Source: RGIG995 sp045542115 (GTDB lineage Bacteria; Bacillota; Clostridia; Oscillospirales; UBA644). From it: DNA of 64,000 nucleotides. Under the pieces are notes generated by a model that was given only the letters and a program-made list of their open reading frames with translations, had not been told where the DNA came from and made no database searches. The stretch is taken from NCBI GenBank assembly GCA_045542115.1, contig JAZQKK010000018.1, positions 62,001 through 126,000 on the forward strand, read 5' to 3'. The translations under genes were made by a program, and so were the position numbers. Shown piece by piece: positions 35,260 to 44,835 of this stretch (positions are counted from its first letter, which is position 1; each line of letters begins with the position of its first letter).

Positions 35260-36015
35260 ATGACGGATAAAATCATATGGTTTATGATGGAAATTGCCCA
35301 GCAAATGATTGAATCCGGTGCGGAAATCGGACGGGTAGAAGAGAGTATCAACCGGATGTGTAAGGCATACGGTTGTATCCCCCAAGCCTACGCCACGTCC
35401 TCCAACGTAATTCTTACGGTGGAAGGCCCGGACGGATTTCACGGGACCTATTCCCGCCGGGTCAAAACGTCTGCTTTTGATATGGAGCGTTTGCATCTTC
35501 TCAACGGATTGGTGCGGAAAATTACCGAAACCACGCCCGACGAAAGCATTATTGAAGCTGAATTGCGTCGGTTGGAGTCGGTTCCCCGGTATCCGGGTTG
35601 GATGCAGTGGGCTTGCTATTTCCTGATTGCCGGGTCCTTTTGCGTCTTTTTCGGCGGGCGGAATTTCTGGGAAATCTTTTCGGCAATCGTCATTGGCGGC
35701 GGAGTGGGACTTGTCGGGATAGGGTTGGACAAGCTTCGCTGCAATCGGATTTTGAACCGTTTCGTTTGTTCGTTTCTTTCTGCGGTGGCGGCCCTGTTTT
35801 TGTTCCGTGTTCACGCCGTTCCCACGGCGGATAATATTATTATCGGAAATATTATGTCTTTGATTCCCGGTATTGGGTTGACCAACTCGTTGCGAGACCT
35901 GTTTACCGGAGATACTATCACCGGAATTTTGCGGTTTATGGAAGCGATATTGCTTGCCCTCGCCATCGCCTTGGGATATTGGGCGGCGGCCTTCGTTGTG
36001 GGAGGTGCGGTATGA
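35260..36015 (+). CDS. Threonine/serine exporter, ThrE N-terminal subunit (DUF1212)
   Basis: This subunit has 251 residues from ATG 35260 behind CAGGAG; the longer frame would begin inside the promoter. The cytoplasmic domain has ESGAEIGRVEESINRMC and YATSSNVILTVEG, signatures of the ThrE/DUF1212 family, followed by about five membrane helices with SLIPGIGLTNSLRDLFTGDT. Together with the next gene it forms a split version of ThrE, which exports threonine and serine. Serine export would balance the serine-degrading operon at 22-26 kb (inference). Confidence 0.88.
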   Translation: MTDKIIWFMMEIAQQMIESGAEIGRVEESINRMCKAYGCIPQAYATSSNVILTVEGPDGFHGTYSRRVKTSAFDMERLHLLNGLVRKITETTPDESIIEAELRRLESVPRYPGWMQWACYFLIAGSFCVFFGGRNFWEIFSAIVIGGGVGLVGIGLDKLRCNRILNRFVCSFLSAVAALFLFRVHAVPTADNIIIGNIMSLIPGIGLTNSLRDLFTGDTITGILRFMEAILLALAIALGYWAAAFVVGGAV

Positions 36016-36452
36016 ATTGGGATGGAATTTTGCAGATTCTGACCGGTTGCTTGGGGACCTTAGCATTCGGAATCCTGTTTAATATCCGGGGCAAAAAATT
36101 GCTCCTTGCCTCGTTGGGAGGAATCTTCTCTTGGGGGCTGTTCTTGTTGTTGGGTTTTGTGTTCGATTCGGAAGTTTTGCGGTATTTCTTGGTTTCTGCT
36201 GCCATTTCCGGCTATGCCGAACTTCTTGCCCGGAAGGTGAAAACGCCTGCAACCACCTTTTCCGTCGTTTCTTTGGTTTCCTTGATTCCCGGAGGCTCTC
36301 TTTACTACGCGATGTCGCACTTTATTGAGGGGGATCTGGATGTTTTTGTTCCGAAGGCTTTGTATACGCTGGAATTGGCGGCGGCCCTGTCCCTTGGAAT
36401 TTTGTTGGTCACGGCGGCGATTCGCACCGTGAACCGCTTTCGGATGAAGTAA
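36012..36452 (+). CDS. Threonine/serine exporter, ThrE C-terminal subunit (DUF3815)
   Basis: This subunit has 146 residues from ATG 36012, which overlaps the preceding stop by 4 bases (ATGA). It has about four membrane helices and SLIPGGSLYYAMSHFIEGD, the counterpart of the SLIPG motif in its partner. In other bacteria both halves are one polypeptide. Confidence 0.87.
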   Translation: MNWDGILQILTGCLGTLAFGILFNIRGKKLLLASLGGIFSWGLFLLLGFVFDSEVLRYFLVSAAISGYAELLARKVKTPATTFSVVSLVSLIPGGSLYYAMSHFIEGDLDVFVPKALYTLELAAALSLGILLVTAAIRTVNRFRMK

Positions 36453-36478
36453 AAAGGCCCTTTTAATGGAATCTTTTC

Positions 36479-36528
36479 AACGGAACCGTTTTGTGTCGTT
36501 GCATAAAACGGCTCCGTTTATTTTTTTC
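36479..36528 (+). terminator. Intrinsic terminator after ThrE genes
   Basis: AACGG-CCGTTTT pairs with AAAACGG-CCGTT with a small internal mismatch, then a T-run. Confidence 0.8.
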
Positions 36529-36597
36529 TCTCCGTGGGGGAAAATATACCAAATTGGGTTTAATTTTTACAAATGTGGGAAAAAAAACGGAAAACTA

Positions 36598-36626
36598 TTG
36601 CAATTTTCCACAAGATATGGTACAAT
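36598..36626 (+). promoter_or_regulatory. Promoter of the rsmD-coaD operon
   Basis: TTGCAA (36598-36603), 17 bases, TACAAT (36621-36626). Confidence 0.75.
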
Positions 36627-36677
36627 GCAGTTGTATATAAGTCTACAATGCACGAAAATTTTAATTCCGGAGGCAAT

Positions 36678-37232
36678 ATGCGGGTCGTTGGCGGCAGTAA
36701 ACGGGGAACACAACTCATCGGATTTGACCGGGAAGAAGTCCGTCCTACCCTGGACCGGGTCAAGGAATCGATGTTTAACATCATCCAGTTTGAAGCCTGT
36801 GACAACGTGTTGGACCTGTTTGCCGGAACGGGGCAGTTGGGCATTGAGTGTCTCAGCCGGGGTGCGAAGCACGCTGTATTCTGCGACAATGCCAAAGAGT
36901 CCTTGGAGATTGTCCGCAAAAACCTGAAAAAGACCGGATTTGAAAAGGATGCAAAAGTACTTCTTTGTGACTATAAGCGATTTTTAAAATACGAAGCGGA
37001 CCGGGAATACGATATTATTTTCGTGGACCCTCCCTACCAAATCGGCCTTTCCGACCGGGCGTTGAAGCAAATCGGACAACATCCCGTGCTGGCCAAGACC
37101 GGGGTCGTGGTTCTGGAATGTGCCCGGGAAGAGGACAAGCCGGAACAGGAAGGGAATCTGACCCTCCGCCGTCGGTACGATTACGGTTCGGTTTCGGTGT
37201 TGATTTACGTGCGAAAGGATAGGGATGATTGA
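36678..37232 (+). CDS. rsmD: 16S rRNA (guanine966-N2)-methyltransferase RsmD
   Basis: This enzyme has 184 residues from ATG 36678 (MRVVGGSKRG), with CCGGAGG upstream. The SAM site is LDLFAGTGQLGIE (about 41) and the catalytic motif FVDPPYQIG (about 115). The next gene coaD overlaps by one base, a pairing found throughout bacteria. Confidence 0.95.
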   Translation: MRVVGGSKRGTQLIGFDREEVRPTLDRVKESMFNIIQFEACDNVLDLFAGTGQLGIECLSRGAKHAVFCDNAKESLEIVRKNLKKTGFEKDAKVLLCDYKRFLKYEADREYDIIFVDPPYQIGLSDRALKQIGQHPVLAKTGVVVLECAREEDKPEQEGNLTLRRRYDYGSVSVLIYVRKDRDD

Positions 37233-37696
37233 TGAAAGCCGTCTGTTGCGGAAGTTTTGACCCCATCACCAAAGGGCACGAAGATATCATTCGCAGAGCC
37301 GCCGGATTGTTTGACCAAGTGGTGGTTCTGATTGGAAAAAATCCTGAAAAAACGTATTGTTTCCCCTTAGAGACCCGGCGGGCCTTTTGTGAAAAGACCT
37401 TTGCCGACCTCCCTAACGTGACGGTAGACGTCTGCGACGGCATCGTTGCGGAATACGCCAAAAGCATCGGGGCGAAGGTGTTGGTCAAGGGAATCCGGGG
37501 CGTTTCGGACCTGGAATACGAAAATCATCTGGCGGATATCAACCGGATGGTGGTTCCCGAAATGGAAACCGTCTATCTCCCGGCCCGGCCGGAATTGGCG
37601 GCAATCTCTTCTTCGTATGCAAGGACCTTTCTGAAAAGCGGCAGAGACTGTTCTCCCGTTTTGCCGGAAGCAATCCTTGAAGATATTAGAAAATGA
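37232..37696 (+). CDS. coaD: Phosphopantetheine adenylyltransferase
   Basis: This 154-residue enzyme catalyses the penultimate step of CoA synthesis. GSFDPITKGHEDII carries the nucleotidyltransferase HxGH-type motif (here T-x-GH), and ISSSYARTF the second conserved motif. ATG 37232 shares its A with the rsmD stop codon. Confidence 0.95.
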   Translation: MKAVCCGSFDPITKGHEDIIRRAAGLFDQVVVLIGKNPEKTYCFPLETRRAFCEKTFADLPNVTVDVCDGIVAEYAKSIGAKVLVKGIRGVSDLEYENHLADINRMVVPEMETVYLPARPELAAISSSYARTFLKSGRDCSPVLPEAILEDIRK

Positions 37697-37713
37697 CCGA
37701 AAGGATGTAGGAT

Positions 37714-38235
37714 ATGGATAACGATTTCGAAAAAGGTTTGCAGGAACTGGAAGACCTTCTGGAAGAGGCTTGGAACGTACCCTTCGTGAAGAATAAGATG
37801 ATCGTGGACGGGTCTAAGATTCACAAATGCGTGGGCGAACTCCGTCTCCGTCTTCCCGGAGAAATGAAGCGGGCCAAGGAGCTGATTCAGAACAAGGACA
37901 ATATGATTCAGACCGCCCAGGAAGAAGCGAAAGCGATGCTGGAACGGGCCAAGAAGAATGCGGAAATGATTTCTTCCAACGCCCGGGCCAATGCGGAAAA
38001 TCTGATGGAGCGGGCCAAAGCTCAGGTGGAGATTATGGTCAGCCAGCAGGAAGTTTTGCGGATCGCTCAGGAACGGGCGGATGCGATTCTCGACCAGGCG
38101 CGCAACGACGCCATCAAAATGCGTACCGTTACCATCAACTACGTGGAAGGAGCACTGGAAGAATCTTCCCGTTCTCTGATGGCTTCGATGAATGCTTTGG
38201 AACAAGCCAAGCAATCTTTGAATCACAATGACTGA
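37714..38235 (+). CDS. Coiled-coil protein of unknown function
   Basis: The 173-residue protein is almost wholly helical; heptad-rich stretches run from about 50 to 150 (AKAMLERAKKNAEMISSNAR). It resembles DivIVA-like or ATP synthase b-subunit-like stalks in composition but lacks the DivIVA N-terminal membrane-binding motif and any membrane helix. It overlaps the following lipoprotein gene by 8 bases and follows coaD by 17, so it is in the rsmD-coaD operon. A scaffold role in division is possible but unproven. Confidence 0.7.
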   Translation: MDNDFEKGLQELEDLLEEAWNVPFVKNKMIVDGSKIHKCVGELRLRLPGEMKRAKELIQNKDNMIQTAQEEAKAMLERAKKNAEMISSNARANAENLMERAKAQVEIMVSQQEVLRIAQERADAILDQARNDAIKMRTVTINYVEGALEESSRSLMASMNALEQAKQSLNHND

Positions 38236-39799
38236 TATTTTTAGAATTTTACGTGGGCCGCTGGCAGTTTTGCTTGCGGCTACACTTTTATGTACCCTTT
38301 GCGGTTGCAGCTTTTTTTACGGTCCCCAGGACCTTTCGGACATCTTGGGGGCATCCGACCCGCAGGATACCGACGGTTCGACTCTCCCCAAAGAGCCCCG
38401 GGAATTTTCCCTGTCCTACTATACCCAGGAAGGGCTAGACCCTTTTACTTCGTCCAGCCGTACCAATACGGAAATTCTGCGGCTTTGTTACAGTGGGCTG
38501 TTTACGGTGGACGGGGAGTATAATCCTAAACCGGTCATTGCCGAATCCTATACCGTGGACGGAAATACCGTGACAATTCTCCTTCGTTCCGATCTTCGGT
38601 TTTCCGACGGAACGGTTCTGACCGCTTCGGATTGCGTGGCTTCCTACGAACGGGCCGCGCAAAAGGATTCCGTATTCAAAGACCGTTTTTCTTACATTCG
38701 GTCTTATAAGGCCATCGACCAAAAGACCTTTCAGGTCACCTTCCGGTCGTATGCACCTTCCCAGTTGAACTTACTCACCGTTCCCGTGGTGAAAATCGGG
38801 TCCACCGACCCCGCCGGGTATCCCATCGGGTGCGGCCGGTATCGGTTCGATAACGTGGAAGATCTTCGGTTGGTAAAAACCGAGTGCAACTGTATCCCCG
38901 GAGAATATTCCGTAAGTCGCATCCGCCTTGTGGGGATTGCCGACCGGGAAGCGATGATTTATAATTTCAATTACGGACGGCTTCAAGCGGTCTGCGCCGA
39001 TTTGTCGTTGGGGGCGGAAGAATACCGCTCGGACAACGAAATCGTCACTGTTCCCACCAACCGGTTTACCTTCCTTGGGGTGAACCGTTCCAAGGGAGAA
39101 CTGGCCGACGTGAATTTCTCCAAGGGCCTGACCTATCTGATTGACCGGAACGATTTGATAACAAAATCTCTAAACGGTTTTGCCACCCCCGTCTGGACGC
39201 CCCTGAATCCGGCGTGGAGTGTGACCAAGCAGGCCAATCTGAACCCGGATATTACCTCCTCGGTCTCTGCGGGTGAGGCCTTTACCAAGGCCGGTTTCGT
39301 CTTAGACGGCTCGGTGCGAACCTACCGGGGAAAAGCTGTGACGTTGCGGATTTTGGTGAACCGGGAAAATGCTTCGAGGGTAAAAGCCGCCAAAGCCGTG
39401 GCAGAGTATCTGACCGCCGCCGGATTCACGGTAGAAGTGGTTCAGGCCACTTGGGACCGATACCAGACGGCACTGAAAAACCTTGATTTTGATTTGTATT
39501 TGGGGGAAGTGAATCTCCCCGACAATTTGGACCTGTCCGCCCTGTTTTCCCCTTCGGTCTGCCAGAACGGACAGCCCGCCGGAACCTACGAAGGGTTGAA
39601 GGGGGAGGCGGTCTCGGTGTGGAACACCACGGGGGATGTGCGGACCTTCGCCAGCAGTTTTCAGAACGCATTGCCCTTCGTCCCTCTGTACTATTCCCTG
39701 GACGCCCTTGCGGTGAGTATGGACGTGACGGGGACCTTTGGAGGGTCGGCGAATGAATTTTATGCCGGCATTGAACATTGGGTCTTTACCGACCGATAA
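38228..39799 (+). CDS. Peptide-type ABC transporter binding lipoprotein (SBP family 5)
   Basis: The 523-residue protein has lipobox TLCGC (near residue 27), so it is membrane-tethered outside. The mature part shows family 5 (DppA/OppA) features: FTSSSRTNTEILRLCYSGLF near the start, VTILLRSDLRFSDGTVLTASD (about 117-137) and the ligand-binding lobes thereafter. No permease or ATPase gene is nearby, so it is an orphan binding protein that may dock on a distant transporter or serve a sensory role. It precedes an oligopeptidase gene by 14 bases. Confidence 0.87.
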   Translation: MTDIFRILRGPLAVLLAATLLCTLCGCSFFYGPQDLSDILGASDPQDTDGSTLPKEPREFSLSYYTQEGLDPFTSSSRTNTEILRLCYSGLFTVDGEYNPKPVIAESYTVDGNTVTILLRSDLRFSDGTVLTASDCVASYERAAQKDSVFKDRFSYIRSYKAIDQKTFQVTFRSYAPSQLNLLTVPVVKIGSTDPAGYPIGCGRYRFDNVEDLRLVKTECNCIPGEYSVSRIRLVGIADREAMIYNFNYGRLQAVCADLSLGAEEYRSDNEIVTVPTNRFTFLGVNRSKGELADVNFSKGLTYLIDRNDLITKSLNGFATPVWTPLNPAWSVTKQANLNPDITSSVSAGEAFTKAGFVLDGSVRTYRGKAVTLRILVNRENASRVKAAKAVAEYLTAAGFTVEVVQATWDRYQTALKNLDFDLYLGEVNLPDNLDLSALFSPSVCQNGQPAGTYEGLKGEAVSVWNTTGDVRTFASSFQNALPFVPLYYSLDALAVSMDVTGTFGGSANEFYAGIEHWVFTDR

Positions 39800-39813
39800 A
39801 AGGAGTTGTTTGA

Positions 39814-41523
39814 ATGGAACGTTTTACTTTTGATACCATCGAATACAAGCGCCCCGACGTGGCGGCGGTGCAAGCGGAAATGGAAAAGCTGACCGAAGAG
39901 TTGCGAAATGCTACGTCTTACCAACAGGTCAAGCAGATTCTGCTCCGCGCCGACGAGGCGACGGAAGAAATGGAAACGATGCTGACCGTGGCTCATATCC
40001 GCAATACCCTGAACACCACCGACCCTTTCTATGAAGAAGAAATGGCGTGGATTCAACAGACGATGCCCTTGGTCCAGATGTCCTTTATCGCCCTTGAAAA
40101 AGAGTTGGTTCAATCTCCTTTTGTTTCTGAGATTGACGCAGATTTTGGGAAAGAATACTTGACTGCCGTTCGCAGAGAATTAGCTTCCTTCAATGAAAAA
40201 TTGGTTCCCTATTTGCAGAAGCAAGCGGCGTTGACCACGGAATATCAGAAGTTAATGGCTACGGCCCAAATTTCCTTCGACGGCAAGGTCTTGAATTTGT
40301 TCGGAATCCAAAAATATTTTGAGCACCCCGACCGGGAGATGCGGCGCAAGGCCTTCGCCAAATATTCCGAGTTTTACGCCTCCAACGAAGCACGGATGGA
40401 AGAAATCTTTGATGAATTGGTTCAAATCCGTACGGCGATGGGGAAGGAAGTCGGGTTTGACACCTTCACCCCGCTGGGATATCTGAACCAAGGTCGAAGC
40501 GATTACGGCCCCAAGGAAGTGGCGGCATTCCGTGAGCAGGTGTTGACCGAGATCGTACCTCTTTGCGAAAAATTATATCAGGCCCAGGCCAAACGCATCG
40601 GAGTGGACACCCTTCACGTATACGATGAGAAATTCATTTTCCCCGACGGGAACGCCGAACCGAAAGGGGATGCGGAATTTATGGTGGCGCAGGCCCGGGA
40701 AATGTATCGGGATTTGTCCGCTGAGACCGGGGAATTCATCGACTTTATGATAGAGCACCGTTTGATGGACCTGGAAAACAAGCCCAACAAAGCGGCTACC
40801 GGTTATATGACGTCCCTTCCCACCTTCAAGGCCCCCTTCGTGTTCAGTTGTTTTAACCATACCATTTATGATATGCAGGTAATGTCCCACGAGTTGGGGC
40901 ACGCCTTTGCCGGATACCGTGCAATGCGGCATCAACCGGTGCGTCAGTATTGGGGGGTAAGCACCGATATCGCGGAGATTCATTCGATGTCGATGGAGCA
41001 GTTTTGCTATCCTTATGCGGAGCGGTTCTTCGGGGAAGATGCCGACAAATTCCGGTTTGCCCATCTTCAAGAAGCCATTACCTTCGTTCCCTTCGGCGTT
41101 GCGGTGGATGAGTTCCAGCACATTATTTACGAAAACCCCAACCTGACTCCCAAAGAACGTACTTACGAGTGGCATAAGTTGGAAGAAAAATATATGCCTT
41201 GGAGAAAATACACCGACGACCCCTTTATGGATCGCGGCGGATACTGGTATCATAAGTTGCATATTTTCCTGTACCCCTTCTATTACATCAACTACACGTT
41301 GACGACGATGGGGGCAATGGAATTTAAAAAGCGCCACGCGGAAGACCGGGAAAAAGCCTGGGCAGACTATCTCGCCCTGTGTAACGCCGGCGGAAGTGAA
41401 AGTTATTTGGGGCTTCTGAACGTGGCGGGACTCCGGGTCCCCTTTGAAGAGGGAAGCGTTGCCGAGGCAATCTCTTACGCCAAGGAAATTCTGCTTGACG
41501 CCATTTCCAAAGAGGCAAACTGA
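39814..41523 (+). CDS. M3 family oligoendopeptidase
   Basis: This 569-residue cytoplasmic zinc peptidase carries the catalytic motif SHELGHAFAGY (HExxH, about 360) and the third ligand Glu in AEIHSMSMEQF shortly after. It cleaves short peptides and fits the adjacent peptide-binding protein. Length agrees with the clostridial M3 family. AAGGAG precedes ATG 39814. Confidence 0.93.
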   Translation: MERFTFDTIEYKRPDVAAVQAEMEKLTEELRNATSYQQVKQILLRADEATEEMETMLTVAHIRNTLNTTDPFYEEEMAWIQQTMPLVQMSFIALEKELVQSPFVSEIDADFGKEYLTAVRRELASFNEKLVPYLQKQAALTTEYQKLMATAQISFDGKVLNLFGIQKYFEHPDREMRRKAFAKYSEFYASNEARMEEIFDELVQIRTAMGKEVGFDTFTPLGYLNQGRSDYGPKEVAAFREQVLTEIVPLCEKLYQAQAKRIGVDTLHVYDEKFIFPDGNAEPKGDAEFMVAQAREMYRDLSAETGEFIDFMIEHRLMDLENKPNKAATGYMTSLPTFKAPFVFSCFNHTIYDMQVMSHELGHAFAGYRAMRHQPVRQYWGVSTDIAEIHSMSMEQFCYPYAERFFGEDADKFRFAHLQEAITFVPFGVAVDEFQHIIYENPNLTPKERTYEWHKLEEKYMPWRKYTDDPFMDRGGYWYHKLHIFLYPFYYINYTLTTMGAMEFKKRHAEDREKAWADYLALCNAGGSESYLGLLNVAGLRVPFEEGSVAEAISYAKEILLDAISKEAN

Positions 41524-41660
41524 GACAGAATATGGATTTTGTGTCCTGAAATATGAAAAAATCTCCTTGATTCCCCGAAGGGAATTGTATTGGACGAAGA
41601 ATTGTGCTATCCTTGTCTTATCAACGGCATCGGTTGTGCCGACGAAAAGGAGTAAATACG

Positions 41661-42383
41661 ATGGAATACGGACTTCAATTGTTCAGCGTCCGGGACGCTG
41701 CGGCTCAGGATTTTGATGCAACGCTGTCCCAGGTGGCAAAACAAGGCTATGCCTTTGTGGAAACTGCGGGATTTCATAAGAAAACCGCGGAAGAGTTTAA
41801 CGAAATGATGGCGAAGTACGGACTTCGTCTGATTGCTACCCACACGGGGTTGAAAGAGTTGGTTCAGGATTACGAAGGCACGGTTGCCTATCATAAAGCC
41901 ATAAAAAATCCCCGTTACGTCATCCCGGGACACGACCTTAGCAGTCAGGAAAAAATTGACGATTTCGTGGAAAAGGTCAACTACTATCAGCCGAAATTGG
42001 AAGGGGAAGGAATCACCCTTGCCTTCCATAACCACTACGCGGAATTTCAGGCCAATCCCGACGGTTCCGTTCCGATGGAGCAGATTTTACTGCGGACTAA
42101 TTTGAAATTGGAAGTGGACACGTTTTGGGCTTATTACGGCTTGAAGACTAATCCCATTCCCTTTTTGGAGCGCATCAGCGACCGGCTGATTTTGGTTCAT
42201 ATCAAGGACGGATTTTCCGACGGACACGGAAAACCCCTGGGACAGGGGGAAGCCCCCGTTGCAGAAGTTTGCCGTTGGGTGATGGAACACGGAATTCCGA
42301 TGGTTGTGGAAAGTGAGACCCAAGACCCCGACGGTCTTACGGAATCTGCAATTTGCAGCGAATATCTGAAAAACCTTAACTAA
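41661..42383 (+). CDS. Sugar phosphate isomerase/epimerase-like TIM-barrel protein
   Basis: This protein has 240 residues from ATG 41661 with AAGGAG 9 bases upstream. It begins MEYGLQLFSVRD, has FVETAGF, AFHNHYAEF, LEVDTFWAYYG and ILVHIKDG, the metal- and substrate-site pattern of xylose-isomerase-like TIM barrels acting on sugars or inositols. Reaction unknown. A plausible promoter (TTGTAT, 17 bases, TATCCT) lies at 41585-41613. Confidence 0.82.
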   Translation: MEYGLQLFSVRDAAAQDFDATLSQVAKQGYAFVETAGFHKKTAEEFNEMMAKYGLRLIATHTGLKELVQDYEGTVAYHKAIKNPRYVIPGHDLSSQEKIDDFVEKVNYYQPKLEGEGITLAFHNHYAEFQANPDGSVPMEQILLRTNLKLEVDTFWAYYGLKTNPIPFLERISDRLILVHIKDGFSDGHGKPLGQGEAPVAEVCRWVMEHGIPMVVESETQDPDGLTESAICSEYLKNLN

Positions 42384-42386
42384 ACA

Positions 42387-42419
42387 TAAAACGGAGAAGT
42401 TCAACTTCTCCGTTTTTTT
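42387..42419. terminator. Bidirectional terminator between convergent genes
   Basis: AAAACGGAGAAGTT pairs with AACTTCTCCGTTTT around one C, with A- and T-runs on both sides. Confidence 0.9.
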
Positions 42420-42420
42420 A

Positions 42421-43179
42421 TCATTTTTTCTGTTCTGCAAAGACCATCGGAAGTTCCAAAGCTTCTAACTTGCGGCAGAAGTCTGCCACCCGTTGGGGAA
42501 GATAATCTTCCACCCGATGTCCGTCAAAGCCCACCGACAGTTTGACCCCGGAATCCCGGACGATGGCTTGCTGTTCTTCGTTGCAGAAAAATTCCAGCAT
42601 ATATTCGTGTTCTTTGTATCCGTGGATGCTGTCGTAGGATACGTTCATTTCCCAAAAGATATTTTCGTCGGCCATTCGCTTGAAATAGTCGGAAGGATTC
42701 CATCCGTTCTTTTGAATAAATCCAAACAGGTCGGTGTGGGCAACTCCCTTGACGGGGCAACCGCACCGCTTGGCAAAGGAAAACAAATCTCCGTCGGTGA
42801 TGGTGTCGTCGTAGTCCAAATTTTCAATAAGGCAGTAGTCGAAAAAGGAAACGTCCACGCCTTGGGGAAGGGCGGCGTGAAGATAGCACCGCTGGGTATT
42901 GAGCTCGATTCCCCGCATCAGCGTGATTTTGTCGGCGTATTTCTCTTTCAGCAGATTGATGTGGTCAAAATACCGGGTCAGCGTGCGGCCGTAATCCGCA
43001 AAGGTTACTCCGTCCTGGGCGGCCTTGTAGACTTCCTTTCGTCCGTGACCGACGCCGTGGGCGTGGTCGGTGATTCCGAATACTTCAATGCCTCCGGCAA
43101 TGGCGGCTTCAATGATTTGTTCCGGTTTGTCCTTCCCGCAGAAGGAATAATAGGTGTGGGAATGAAGGTCCTGAATCAT
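42421..43179 (-). CDS. PHP-domain phosphoesterase
   Basis: This protein has 252 residues from ATG 43179 (MIQDLHSHTYYSFCGKD). Metal ligands of the PHP fold: DLHSHTYYS at the start, ITDHAHG (about 36), GIELNT, AHTDLFG and GFDGHRVED. The family includes histidinol-phosphate and nucleotide phosphatases; specificity cannot be set. It lies 5 bases after the GH20 gene and is probably co-transcribed. Confidence 0.82.
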   Translation of the reverse strand: MIQDLHSHTYYSFCGKDKPEQIIEAAIAGGIEVFGITDHAHGVGHGRKEVYKAAQDGVTFADYGRTLTRYFDHINLLKEKYADKITLMRGIELNTQRCYLHAALPQGVDVSFFDYCLIENLDYDDTITDGDLFSFAKRCGCPVKGVAHTDLFGFIQKNGWNPSDYFKRMADENIFWEMNVSYDSIHGYKEHEYMLEFFCNEEQQAIVRDSGVKLSVGFDGHRVEDYLPQRVADFCRKLEALELPMVFAEQKK

Positions 43180-43184
43180 TCTTG

Positions 43185-44813
43185 TTATGTGTCCTTTCTG
43201 TTTTTGAGGGTATAGAGTAAGCATTTGCGATAGACCTTTGCCCGGAAGGCGTCTGCTGCACGGTAGCAGTCTTCCTCTAATTTTGCAATCGTAGCAAGAA
43301 TTTCATCGTCTGTATCGGTCGCCCGGTCAGGGTACGACCAAGCGGCGGTGCGGGGCGGAATACGGGATCCCATTCCGGGAAAGATGTTCAGCCCGTCGGG
43401 AGTGTTTTCTCCGAAAATGGTGCGGTTCAGAGCAAGGTCGTATTCTTCGCCGTAGGGAAGTACGTCCCCATTCCACAGTTTGTCCCCCATCAGGGCGATG
43501 GTGGTGGGCAACGTGCGGTCGTGGAAGATGAATTTGGGGTTCTCATCCCCATAGTTCCAGGCACACATTTCCCCTCCGAGAATGTTTTTCTTGTTCTCTT
43601 CCGAACAGTTGGGCCGTTCGTCCCAACGCCAGGTGCGGATCTTTTCATCGTTCATATAGACTTCTTCATCAATGTACGTTTCGGGATAATAGGAATTGAC
43701 TAATTGATATCCCATATTCAGTTGTTCGTTAAAAGAGCATCCGTCGTAAGGTCCGCGGCCGGGGGCGGCGATGCGCCAGAACTGCATCAGAATATCGGTG
43801 GAAAGACCCACGGGGCGGGCACAGTCGATCTGGTCACTCCACATAATCATTCGGCGGCCCCGCCGTTTGACCATTTCATTGATGCGGTTTGCAAAGTAAT
43901 AATACTGTTCGGCGCGGTCCCGAAGGCCGTGTTGCTTGCGAAATTCTTTACACTTGGAGCAGACCGTCCAATGGCAGAGACTGTTGGAACGCTTGTGGGC
44001 AATATCCGCAAATTCCAATTCATCCCCTCCCATATGAAAATATCGACCATTGGGGAACAGGTCCAGCACTTCATCAATAATTTTCTCGTAAAGGGCGTAA
44101 GTTTCTTCCGTGCCGGTACAGATCGCCCAGGTGCTTTGGGGGGTATCTTCCGGGGGATCACAGGCAAGATGGGGAAAATATTCGATCAACTTCGTGGCGT
44201 GGGCGGGCATATCGAATTCGGGCACGATCTCCAATCCCAAAACGCCGCACAATTCGTTCAGTTCCCGTACCTGAGCCTTTGTGTAATAATTCTTGTAGAG
44301 ATACTCCCGGGGCAGGCAGTCCATTTCAATACTCAGCCATTGATGTTCCACCAGATGAAAATGGAAGAGATTCATTTTGCATTTTGCCGCGAGAATCAGC
44401 ACGTTGCAAAATTCCGCAAAAGGCGGATTCCCCCGGGCGGGGTCGAGCAGTATCCCCCGATATTGGCAGGCGGGAGCATCTTCGATTTCGGTTTCGGGCA
44501 ACGTCAATACGTTTCCTTCCAGCCGAACGGACAGAGACAGGGTGGACAACGCATTGCGAAGTCCCAAATAATCCCCGTATGCGATACGGATAGCACCGTC
44601 TTTTGCCCAAAGCCGGTAACATTCGCTATCCAGATTCTCTTTTGTGGCGGTAATGATTGCATTTTTACTCACCGTCACGGTGCAATGGGGGAGGAAATAC
44701 TCCAACGCCTTTGCGGCCTTTTCACCGTATTCCCCGGCGGACAACGTAAGTTTTACGGGAAGTGTGACAAGGGTCTTTCCTTGATTTTCGGATTTGACGC
44801 GAGGAATAATCAT
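43185..44813 (-). CDS. GH20 family beta-N-acetylhexosaminidase-like enzyme
   Basis: The 542-residue enzyme has no signal peptide, so it should be cytoplasmic. The N-terminal GH20b domain (about 1-110) is followed by the barrel with YRGILLDPARGN, NLFHFHLVEHQ, VPEFDMPAHA and the catalytic Asp-Glu pair in FHMGGDELEF (about 260). GH20 enzymes use the substrate's N-acetyl group for catalysis and remove terminal GlcNAc or GalNAc. It fits turnover of imported amino-sugar glycans. GAGGTG precedes ATG 44813. Confidence 0.87.
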   Translation of the reverse strand: MIIPRVKSENQGKTLVTLPVKLTLSAGEYGEKAAKALEYFLPHCTVTVSKNAIITATKENLDSECYRLWAKDGAIRIAYGDYLGLRNALSTLSLSVRLEGNVLTLPETEIEDAPACQYRGILLDPARGNPPFAEFCNVLILAAKCKMNLFHFHLVEHQWLSIEMDCLPREYLYKNYYTKAQVRELNELCGVLGLEIVPEFDMPAHATKLIEYFPHLACDPPEDTPQSTWAICTGTEETYALYEKIIDEVLDLFPNGRYFHMGGDELEFADIAHKRSNSLCHWTVCSKCKEFRKQHGLRDRAEQYYYFANRINEMVKRRGRRMIMWSDQIDCARPVGLSTDILMQFWRIAAPGRGPYDGCSFNEQLNMGYQLVNSYYPETYIDEEVYMNDEKIRTWRWDERPNCSEENKKNILGGEMCAWNYGDENPKFIFHDRTLPTTIALMGDKLWNGDVLPYGEEYDLALNRTIFGENTPDGLNIFPGMGSRIPPRTAAWSYPDRATDTDDEILATIAKLEEDCYRAADAFRAKVYRKCLLYTLKNRKDT

Positions 44814-44835
44814 AAAGCATACACCTCAATCTTGT

